From Oscillospiraceae bacterium (GTDB lineage Bacteria > Bacillota > Clostridia > Oscillospirales > UBA929), in assembly GCA_031265355.1 (NCBI GenBank), contig JAISCT010000022.1, forward strand, positions 1-57,483: a stretch of DNA of 57,483 nt, in the 5' to 3' direction. Below, one piece after another: positions 27,040 through 33,617 of this stretch. The position numbers were made by a program, and so were the translations under genes. How positions within the stretch are numbered: the first letter of the stretch is position 1; each line of letters opens with the position of its first letter. The notes under the pieces were generated by a model. It saw only the letters and a list, made by a program, of their open reading frames with translations. It was not told the DNA's origin and did no database searches.

Positions 27040-29664
27040 TTGAAGTATGTGTATCTCTTCTCCGAGGGCAACAGCCAAATGCGGGAACTGCTGGGGGGTA
27101 AAGGCGCCAACTTGGCCGAGATGACAGTGCTGGGTATGCCTGTGCCGCAGGGCTTCACCGTGACCACGGAGGCCTGTACCCGCTACTATGAGGACGGCGA
27201 GATCATCGCCGGCGAGATCCAGACGCAGATCGACGAATACCTGAAGAAACTTGAAGAGATCACCGGTAAGAAGTTCGGCGATCTGGAAAATCCGCTGCTC
27301 GTGTCGGTCCGGTCCGGTTCGCGGGCCTCGATGCCCGGCATGATGGACACCATTCTCAATCTGGGGCTGAACGACGAGGTGGTGGAAGCGTTTGCTCAAA
27401 AGACAAACAACCCTCGTTTTGCTTACGACAGCTATCGCCGTTTCATCCAGATGTACAGCGACGTGGTCATGGAAGTCGGGAAAAAATACTTCGAAGAGCT
27501 CATCGACAAGATGAAGGAGGCGCGCGGCGTTGAGCTCGACACCGAGCTTACGGCCGAGGACCTCAAAGAGCTCGCGGGTCAGTTCAAGGCCGAGTACAAG
27601 GCCAAGTTGGGCCAGGATTTCCCCCAGGTGGCGAAGGAACAGCTGCTGGGCGCCGTCAAGGCCGTCTTCCGCAGCTGGAACAACCCCCGCGCCATCTACT
27701 ACCGCCGTATGAACGACATTCCCTCCTCCTGGGGCACCGCCGTCAACGTGCAGAGCATGGTGTTTGGCAACATGGGCAATACTTCCGGCACCGGCGTCGC
27801 CTTTACGCGCAACCCCGCCACCGGCGAGAAGAAGCTTTACGGCGAGTTCTTGATGAACGCCCAGGGCGAGGACGTGGTGGCCGGGATCCGCACGCCGCAG
27901 ACGATCGATCAGCTTGCCCAGGTGATGCCTGCGGTGTACAAGCAGTTTGCGGAGTATGCCGAGAAGTTGGAGCGGCACTACCGCGATATGCAGGACATGG
28001 AGTTTACGATCGAAAACGAAAAACTCTACATGCTCCAGACCCGCAACGGCAAGCGCACCGCCGCCGCCGCGCTCAAAATCGCCGTCGACCTCGTCGATGA
28101 AGGCATGATTTCCACCGAGGAGGCGGTTTTGAAGGTGGAGCCGCGGCAGCTCGATTCGTTGCTGCACCCGCAGTTTGACACCGCCGCGCTGAAAGCCGCG
28201 AAACCTGTGGCCCAGGGTTTGCCTGCTTCGCCGGGCGCCGCCGCCGGCGCCGCGTATTTTACCGCCGAGGACGCGACAAAGGCCGCGAAGAACGGTAAAG
28301 TCGTACTCGTCCGCCTGGAGACGTCGCCCGAGGACATCGAGGGCATGAACGCCGCCCAAGGCATCCTGACTGTGCGCGGCGGCATGACGTCCCACGCCGC
28401 CGTCGTGGCCCGCGGCATGGGCACCTGCTGCGTGGCGGGTTGTGGCGCTATCAAGATGGACGAGGCAAACAAGTGCTTCCATGTCGGCGGCCAGACTGTG
28501 CGCGAGGGGGATTGGATCTCCATCGACGGGTCCACTGGCAATGTGTACATCGGTCAGATCTCCACGGTCGAGGCCGCGCTCACCGGTGACTTCGGCCGTT
28601 TCATGGCCTGGGCCGACGAAAAGCGCCGGCTCAAAGTCCGTACGAACGCCGACACCCCGCGTGACGCCGAGCAGGCCGTCCGATTCGGCGCCGAGGGCAT
28701 CGGCCTCTGCCGTACTGAGCATATGTTCTTTGAGGGCGACCGCATCAAGGCCATCCGCGAGATGATCGTCTCCGAGACGGTCGAGCAGCGCAAGGCGGCT
28801 CTTGACAAACTGCTTCCGATGCAGCGGGGCGACTTTGAGGGCATCTTCGAGGCGATGGGTGAACGGCCCGTCACGATCCGCTTCCTTGACCCGCCGCTGC
28901 ACGAATTCCTGCCTACGGCCGACGAGGACATCGCCGCGTTGGCGAAGGAGATGGGAGTTGACGAGGGCAAGCTCCGCCAGATCGTCGGCGATTTGCACGA
29001 ACTCAACCCGATGCTGGGGCATCGCGGCTGCCGTCTCGCGATCACCTATCCCGAAATCGCCGAGATGCAGACCCGCGCGGTCATTGAGGCCGCGATCAAC
29101 GTAAAGAAGCGTCTCGGGCTGAACATCGTACCCGAGATCATGATCCCGCTGGTGGGCATCGTCAAAGAGTTCAGCTTTGTGCGTGGTATCGTCGTCGAGG
29201 TGGCCGACCGGATCATCCGTGAGTCCGGCATTGCGCTCGACTACCTGGTGGGCACGATGATCGAGATCCCCCGCGCCTGTGTGGTGGCCGACGAGATTGC
29301 CAAGGAGGCCCAGTTCTTCAGCTTCGGCACGAACGATCTCACGCAGATGGGCTTTGGTTTCAGCCGAGACGACGTGGGTAAGATCCTAGGTGCGTACTTC
29401 GACAAAAAGATCCTGGAGTCCGACCCGTTTGCGCGTCTGGACCAGGAGGGTATCGGCAAGCTCGTCAAACTGGCGGTGAAGCTCGGACGCGAAGCCCGTC
29501 CGACCATCAAGCTCGGCATCTGCGGCGAACACGGCGGCGACCCTTCCTCCGTCGAATTCTGTCACGAGGCCGGGTTGGACTATGTTTCCTGCTCTCCCTT
29601 CCGCGTGCCCATCGCCCGTCTCGCAGCGGCGCAGGCGGCGATACACAGTCTGGATGTAAAATGA
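27040..29664 (+). CDS. ppdK: Pyruvate, phosphate dikinase
   Basis: 874 residues, full length. The N-terminal nucleotide domain starts YLFSEGN and GGKGANLAEM; the swivelling phosphohistidine domain has GGMTSHAAVVARG with His452; the C-terminal PEP/pyruvate barrel has ICGEHGGDPSS with Cys828 as acid/base. Both lie three positions before the well-studied clostridial enzyme. The reaction is pyruvate + ATP + phosphate to PEP + AMP + pyrophosphate, reversible; in anaerobes it often runs towards ATP. The start is a TTG behind AAGGAGG. The last codons (AAAQAAI then HSLDVK) form the left copy of the island repeat. Confidence 0.97.
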   Translation: MKYVYLFSEGNSQMRELLGGKGANLAEMTVLGMPVPQGFTVTTEACTRYYEDGEIIAGEIQTQIDEYLKKLEEITGKKFGDLENPLLVSVRSGSRASMPGMMDTILNLGLNDEVVEAFAQKTNNPRFAYDSYRRFIQMYSDVVMEVGKKYFEELIDKMKEARGVELDTELTAEDLKELAGQFKAEYKAKLGQDFPQVAKEQLLGAVKAVFRSWNNPRAIYYRRMNDIPSSWGTAVNVQSMVFGNMGNTSGTGVAFTRNPATGEKKLYGEFLMNAQGEDVVAGIRTPQTIDQLAQVMPAVYKQFAEYAEKLERHYRDMQDMEFTIENEKLYMLQTRNGKRTAAAALKIAVDLVDEGMISTEEAVLKVEPRQLDSLLHPQFDTAALKAAKPVAQGLPASPGAAAGAAYFTAEDATKAAKNGKVVLVRLETSPEDIEGMNAAQGILTVRGGMTSHAAVVARGMGTCCVAGCGAIKMDEANKCFHVGGQTVREGDWISIDGSTGNVYIGQISTVEAALTGDFGRFMAWADEKRRLKVRTNADTPRDAEQAVRFGAEGIGLCRTEHMFFEGDRIKAIREMIVSETVEQRKAALDKLLPMQRGDFEGIFEAMGERPVTIRFLDPPLHEFLPTADEDIAALAKEMGVDEGKLRQIVGDLHELNPMLGHRGCRLAITYPEIAEMQTRAVIEAAINVKKRLGLNIVPEIMIPLVGIVKEFSFVRGIVVEVADRIIRESGIALDYLVGTMIEIPRACVVADEIAKEAQFFSFGTNDLTQMGFGFSRDDVGKILGAYFDKKILESDPFARLDQEGIGKLVKLAVKLGREARPTIKLGICGEHGGDPSSVEFCHEAGLDYVSCSPFRVPIARLAAAQAAIHSLDVK
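29621..29647. repeat. Left direct repeat of island (attL-like), inside ppdK 3' end
   Basis: 27 bases shared with 32989-33015 with one mismatch; the last 22 bases (29626-29647) are identical. It encodes the conserved AAAQAAIH near the ppdK C-terminus. The right copy keeps the same reading frame and a stop, as expected for integration into a gene end. Confidence 0.65.
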
Positions 29665-29674
29665 TAAATCGCCG

Positions 29675-30170
29675 GAAAAGCCTGATTTTACAGCACTTTG
29701 CGGCATTTGTAACGCTCTGAAATAATGTATGTAGGGGGACACTTCGGTGTCCCCTTCGCTTTCGCCTAAAACGACAGAAGCGTGGTTTTTTCTGCCCTCG
29801 ACACAAGCAGTGAGGTTTTCTGAAATCCCGTTGTCGAGGTTCATGTGAAAGGCATAGCGGTTGTTGCCCAGCGGCGTGATTCGGCGAACGAATTTTTCCA
29901 CGACAGCTTCATCCATCTTATCGCCGGACAGGTCAATCGCTCGGTTCAGGGTGCGCTCTATTTCTTTCCAGCGCAGCTTTTCCTCCGGCGGGATTGTAAT
30001 GGGCTTTGATTTTTCCTCAAGCTCCTTTTTGGCGGATTCCAATTCCGCGTCTAATTTTGTGCGGCGGACGCGGTACTGCACCTGATTACGGCTTTCGCCT
30101 GTATTTTCAGCCACAATATCGATGCTCCACGACTTCTGCCCAACTTGGGTAGCGGTGAAATATTTGATGA
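29675..30170 (-). pseudogene. Chimeric remnant: ParB-like fragment joined to a recombinase C-terminus
   Basis: Read on the minus strand, the first part (QKSWSIDIVAENTGESRNQVQ) resembles the DNA-binding region of ParB-family proteins of conjugative elements. After YRVRRTKLD it changes to a charged coiled coil followed by DEAVVEKFVRRITPLGNNRYAFHMN, which resembles the C-terminal end of large serine recombinases. A deletion probably fused the two. The frame has no stop of its own and runs on antisense into ppdK. A GGGGACAC/GTGTCCCC hairpin with a TTCG loop (29735-29754) lies inside it and may terminate ppdK. Family assignments are by motif only. The AT-rich 30171-30285 holds no gene. Confidence 0.55.
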
Positions 30171-30285
30171 TATAATTTTAGCGATATAAAGATAAAACCG
30201 CAAATGTACCGAACAAAATTATTGGATTGCAAATAGCTATTCTTAAAAATATAAATCAGTTATTATAAAATATTTTTGATTTTTA

Positions 30286-30314
30286 TTGACTTGCCTCTCG
30301 CTTCCGGTTATAAT
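30286..30314 (+). promoter_or_regulatory. Promoter of the AAA/DUF4143 gene
   Basis: TTGACT (30286-30291), 17-base spacer, TATAAT (30309-30314), in AT-rich DNA. Confidence 0.8.
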
Positions 30315-30346
30315 ATACTCAATACATAGAAGGAGGCGCGGCGAAT

Positions 30347-31645
30347 ATGAAACGAAAAATTACTGAAAATTTGCTCCGATGGAAAAGAAAGCCGTCAGGC
30401 CGGATGCCGCTGCTGGTATACGGCGCAAGACAGGTTGGCAAAACCCACATCATCCGAGAGTTCGGCGAGCGGTATTATAAGAATGTCGCCTATTTTAACT
30501 TGGAAACCAATCAAACGGTCGCCAGCTATTTTTCCGACAACATTGAGCCAGAGCGGATTCTGCGGTTTCTGGAAACGGAATCGCGTGAGCGGATTATTCC
30601 CGGCGAAACACTCATCATTTTTGATGAGATTCAGTCCTGCTCACGAGCATTGACCTCCCTGAAATACTTCAACGAGCAAACGAAGGAGTATCACATCATC
30701 GGCGCGGGCAGTCTGCTGGGCGTGGCGATTAACCGTGAGAAATATTCCTTCCCCGTCGGAAATGTGGATTCCGTGACCCTGTTTCCGCTTGATTTTGAGG
30801 AGTATCTGTGGGCGCTTGGCGAGGAAATGCTGTGCGCCGAAATCAAACGCGCCTTTGCTGACAACGAAGCGCTGCCCGCCGCGCTTCACGAAAAATCGCT
30901 GGATTACTATCGGCAATACCTCATTACAGGCGGAATGCCGCGGGCGGTTTTGGAGTTTGTGGAAACGGGCAGTCTGCTAACCGTGCCGGATGTGCAGAAT
31001 AAAATTATCAACGATTACATTGCGGATATGGCGAAGTACGCGACCAATACGCAGAGCGTAAAAATCCGTGCGGCGTACAACTCCATCCCGGTTCAGCTTG
31101 CCAAAGAGAACAAAAAGTTTCAGTACAAGCTGGCGCAGAGGGGCGGCACGGCGACCATTTTCGGCGAGGCAATCGAGTGGCTGGACTTTGCGGGCGTTGT
31201 GCTGAAATGTCAACGTATCAAGCAGGGCATAATGCCGATTGCCGTTTACAGTGACCTTGCAAGCTTCAAATTGTACATGAGTGATATCGGTCTGCTCACC
31301 ATGAAAAGCGGCATTTCTCAGCAAGCGGTGCTGTCGGCGGGCGAAATCGAGAACACCTTTCTCGGCGCGGTCACTGAGAGCTATGTGGCTCAGGCGCTCC
31401 AAAACAACCACTACGGATTATATTATTGGACGAACGAAGGGACGGCGGAGCTTGATTTTGTGCTGCAAAAAGGCGACGACATCACCGCGGTTGAGGTCAA
31501 GACAGGCACGCGCACCAAGTCAAGAAGTCTGAATATGTTCGTGACGAAGTACAGACCCGCTTACTCCATTCGCATTTCAGCAAAGAATTTCGGCTTTGAA
31601 AACGGCATCAAATCCGTCCCGCTCTACGCTGTGTTTTGCATATGA
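30347..31645 (+). CDS. AAA ATPase with C-terminal DUF4143 (nuclease-fold) domain
   Basis: 432 residues. An N-terminal P-loop (GARQVGKT, residues 26-33) and Walker B (LIIFDEIQ) are followed by a helical linker, and then a DUF4143 domain from about 215 whose end (AELDFVLQKGDDITAVEVKTG) has the spacing of a PD-(D/E)xK nuclease motif. Proteins of this family are widespread in anaerobes, often many per genome; their function is not established, and roles in defence or competition have been proposed. The gene is intact, has its own promoter, an AAGGAGG site and a terminator-like hairpin, and is the only whole large gene of the island. Confidence 0.9.
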   Translation: MKRKITENLLRWKRKPSGRMPLLVYGARQVGKTHIIREFGERYYKNVAYFNLETNQTVASYFSDNIEPERILRFLETESRERIIPGETLIIFDEIQSCSRALTSLKYFNEQTKEYHIIGAGSLLGVAINREKYSFPVGNVDSVTLFPLDFEEYLWALGEEMLCAEIKRAFADNEALPAALHEKSLDYYRQYLITGGMPRAVLEFVETGSLLTVPDVQNKIINDYIADMAKYATNTQSVKIRAAYNSIPVQLAKENKKFQYKLAQRGGTATIFGEAIEWLDFAGVVLKCQRIKQGIMPIAVYSDLASFKLYMSDIGLLTMKSGISQQAVLSAGEIENTFLGAVTESYVAQALQNNHYGLYYWTNEGTAELDFVLQKGDDITAVEVKTGTRTKSRSLNMFVTKYRPAYSIRISAKNFGFENGIKSVPLYAVFCI

Positions 31646-31652
31646 ATAACTG

Positions 31653-31690
31653 ACCCACCGAAAAAGAGCATCATTTCTCTTTCGACGGGT
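31653..31690. terminator. Hairpin after the DUF4143 gene
   Basis: ACCCACCGAAAAAGAG and CTCTTTCGACGGGT pair with minor mismatches around an eight-base loop. A similar hairpin occurs at 33252-33286. Confidence 0.6.
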
Positions 31691-31726
31691 TGAGCGTTTC
31701 TTCTTGTTCCCCTCTCTGCTTATATT

Positions 31727-31980
31727 ATGGGAGAAAAACGCCCGATTCATAAAGACGCACATCAAATATTAATCAAAAAACACATCACCGAATTAGACGG
31801 CAAGATGTATAGCGGAACGGTTTTTGTCGTTGATTTCAGGGGCAGCGAGGTTGCGGAATTTTTCGGGAAGGCTCCGGATACACCTACGATATTGTTGTGG
31901 AAAGCGAAAACATGCTTTATAAGCCTTTGCCTGAGCATCTATTTTCCTCTCTTCCAATTGAAGGCGGTGGCGAAGAATGA
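31727..31980 (+). pseudogene. Frameshifted first copy of a small conserved ORF
   Basis: In its first frame it reads TELDGKMYSGTVFVVDFRGSE, then goes out of frame near 31865. The next frame continues the family (GYTYDIVVESENMLYK, then PLPEHLFSSLP) to a TGA that overlaps the rhuM start as ATGA. Compared with the intact copy at 32466-32705 one base seems to be missing. The 86-codon open frame ending at 31987 is therefore an artefact after its midpoint. Function unknown. Confidence 0.6.
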
Positions 31981-32426
31981 AATCTGAAAAAGCTGAAATT
32001 ATCATCTACCAATCCGCGGACGGCAAGGTCAAGGTAGACTGCCGTCTTGACGGAGAAACGCTATGGCTCTCGCAAGAGCAGCTTGCCGCATTGTTCGGTC
32101 GTGACAAATCGGTTATCAATCGACACGTCAACAACATTTTGCGCGAAGGCGAACTTGACGAAAAAGTGGTTGTTGCAGAATTTGCAATAACCACTCCGCA
32201 CGGCGCAATGAAAGGAAAATCGCAAGAACACAATGTCAAACATTACGCCCTTGACATGATTCTTGCCGTAGGATACCGCATAAAATCGTCGCAAGCCACA
32301 TGGTTCAGGCAATGGGCGACTTCTGTTCTCCACGAGTATCTGCAAAAAGGCTTTGTGATGAACGATGAGTTCTTGAAGAACTTTGGCGGCGGTTTATATT
32401 GGAAAGAGCCTACCTTAATACCCTGA
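31977..32426 (+). pseudogene. RhuM-family protein, C-terminally truncated
   Basis: 149 codons. It matches the start of RhuM proteins: IIIYQSADGKVKVDCRLDGETLWLSQEQLAALFGRDKSV, then VLHEYLQKGFVMNDEFLKNFGGG. Whole RhuM proteins are about 330 residues; here the frame breaks off after GLYWKE. From there another frame gives ERAYLNTLKDIQKRLKAGGGEDA up to a stop at about 32473, as if a deletion had joined rhuM to the tail of a different gene. RhuM genes often lie in type I restriction loci and pathogenicity islands. Confidence 0.7.
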
Positions 32427-32465
32427 AAGACATTCAGAAAAGGCTGAAAGCGGGAGGTGGCGAGG

Positions 32466-32705
32466 ATGCGTAATATGTTCTCGGTTGACAGCAAAGTTTA
32501 TTTTAAATTTGACGGCAAGGAGCATACGGGCAAAGTATTTGTCGTAGATTTTTGGAATGGCGAGGCCGCAGATGCTTTTGGGCTTAAAGGTGCAGGACAC
32601 ACCTATGACATTTTAGTTGAGAGCGAAAATACGCTCTACAAGCATATCCCTGAACACTCGCTTTCTTCTGTCCAAAGTGAATACGGCGGAGGTCGCGAAG
32701 TGTGA
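32466..32705 (+). CDS. Small conserved ORF upstream of the HsdS fragment
   Basis: 79 residues from the ATG at 32466 behind GGAGG (spacing 8); a GTG at 32457 is less likely. Sequence: MRNMFSVDSKVYFKFDGKEHTG, with GKVFVVDFWNGEAADAFG, then HTYDILVESENTLYKHIPEHSL. It is a paralogue of the broken ORF at 31727-31980. Its stop overlaps the next start as GTGA. I do not recognise the family; a short beta-rich domain is plausible. Both copies sit directly before a restriction-locus gene (rhuM, hsdS). Confidence 0.6.
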   Translation: MRNMFSVDSKVYFKFDGKEHTGKVFVVDFWNGEAADAFGLKGAGHTYDILVESENTLYKHIPEHSLSSVQSEYGGGREV

Positions 32706-32929
32706 GATATAAATTGGGCGAAGTTGCAGACCTCATTGGTGGAGGAACGCCTAAAACTACCGTTGCCGAGTATTGGAACGTAGGTATTCATTTCTGTGAC
32801 AAGAGAGAGTCGGATTTTGGGAATATTCTCAAACCCAAACCTCCACCTCCAACGGCTCATACTGATACTCCCGCAAATATTCGCCCCTCGCCCGCCGAAA
32901 AGCCAGTGCCGCCGCAAAGTCAATTTTGA
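32702..32929 (+). pseudogene. HsdS-like fragment (type I restriction specificity subunit, N-terminus only)
   Basis: The first 40 residues (RYKLGEVADLIGGGTPKTT, then EYWN, then DFGN) follow the start of HsdS target-recognition domains. After about 32830 the sequence no longer fits and runs into DNA that codes on the opposite strand. Real HsdS proteins are about 400 residues. No hsdR and no intact hsdM are present. Confidence 0.65.
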
Positions 32930-32935
32930 ACGAGA
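32829..32935 (-). repeat. Inverted repeat copy A, encodes end of an unknown protein
   Basis: On the minus strand it encodes IDFAAALAFRRARGEYLREYQ and then YEPLEVEVWV with a stop. It is similar over about 105 bases to copy B at 33039-33144 in the opposite orientation. The gene they come from is not recognised; both are fragments. Confidence 0.6.
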
Positions 32936-32988
32936 ACCCAATCCCGCAAACCCGCATAAAATCAACGTTTTTCAACTCCTCCAGACTA

Positions 32989-33015
32989 TCGCTGCGGCGC
33001 AGGCGGCGATACACA
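32989..33015. repeat. Right direct repeat of island (attR-like)
   Basis: Matches 29621-29647 in 26 of 27 bases. In the plus frame it reads AAAQAAIHTREK and a stop, imitating the ppdK C-terminus. Confidence 0.65.
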
Positions 33016-33038
33016 CGAGGGAGAAGTAGACTCTATGA

Positions 33039-33144
33039 CGAGTTCACCATTGACTGCCAAGCGGCGTTGGCATTCCGCAAGGCGTGGGGCGAATACCTGC
33101 GGAAGTATCAGTGAGAGGATATTACGGTAGAGGTTTATATTTGA
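33039..33144 (+). repeat. Inverted repeat copy B
   Basis: Plus-strand partner of 32829-32935. It encodes the similar IDCQAALAFRKAWGEYLRKYQ; a two-base loss after that shifts the end (VEVYI and stop) out of frame. It lies just outside the right island repeat. Confidence 0.6.
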
Positions 33145-33251
33145 ACGGAAAATAAAAATGAAACCTCGCCCTTATTACAGCAATTTCTGTGATGGGGGTG
33201 AGGTTTGTTGCTCGACATATTCTCTCAAAGTATATGTGAGAGGACGGAAAA

Positions 33252-33286
33252 CCCGCCGAAAGAAAATTTCATTCTTTTTCGGTGGG
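33252..33286. terminator. Hairpin at the right island edge
   Basis: CCCGCCGAAAGAA pairs with TTCTTTTTCGGTGGG around a short AT loop, like the hairpin at 31653-31690. The stretch 33145-33373 has no gene I can support. Confidence 0.5.
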
Positions 33287-33373
33287 CGATTTGCGTTAGC
33301 CTTGTTTGTACCGCAGAAAAGAATGGCGCGGCAAACTATTGGCAAAATGCACAAAAAAGATTTCGCTCTGCCA

Positions 33374-33402
33374 TTGACTTTGCGAAATGCATGTAATATA
33401 AT
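33374..33402 (+). promoter_or_regulatory. Promoter of the GH2 gene
   Basis: TTGACT (33374-33379), 17-base spacer, TATAAT (33397-33402). Predicted start of transcription about 33409. TTTCGC (33361-33366) and GCGAAA (33382-33387) flank the -35 box as a spaced palindrome. Confidence 0.85.
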
Positions 33403-33408
33403 AGGGGC

Positions 33409-33590
33409 GTCAGCATCTAAGTGCCCGGAAACGGAGCGGTCGCCTTCGTGTGCAGAGGCGGCGGCCGGTGGGGCCGTTTGTGCAGACGGTCTTGTCCCGA
33501 GGTTCCTGCCCGCCGCGGACACAGTGAACCGTGGCCGGGCCTTTTGTGTTGTCTCAAGATGCTGATCGCTGGGCAAAGAGTTCTCAGCAC
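33409..33590 (+). ncRNA. Structured leader RNA of the GH2 gene, class unknown (possible switch)
   Basis: Starting at the predicted first base, 33410-33418 pairs perfectly over nine bases with 33557-33565, closing a domain of about 150 nt. Inside are GCCCGG/CCGGGC (33423-33428 with 33535-33540), CGCCT/AGGCG (33441-33445 with 33456-33460), CGGCC/GGCCG (33462-33466 with 33472-33476) and GGTTC/GAACC (33501-33505 with 33526-33530). The 3' strand of the closing helix (33560-33565) can instead pair with 33584-33589, just before the ribosome binding site. No known riboswitch signature was recognised, and no U-run terminator follows, so any control would be on translation. Confidence 0.5.
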
Positions 33591-33617
33591 AGAAAAAAGA
33601 GAAGAGGAAGGGATCGT

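Noticed and set aside
26629..29022. A 797-codon open frame antisense to mreB/ppdK
   Set aside because: It is a codon-bias shadow of ppdK: histidine-, arginine- and leucine-rich, with no domain, no ribosome site, and complete overlap with a conserved gene.
33158..33565. Open frames on both strands across the GH2 promoter and leader
   Set aside because: They cross a strong promoter and a structured leader and have no protein motif or ribosome site.
33409..33617. Known riboswitch (cobalamin, c-di-GMP, moco, glycine) in the GH2 leader
   Set aside because: None of the conserved sequence boxes that I know for these classes could be placed; it is left as unknown.
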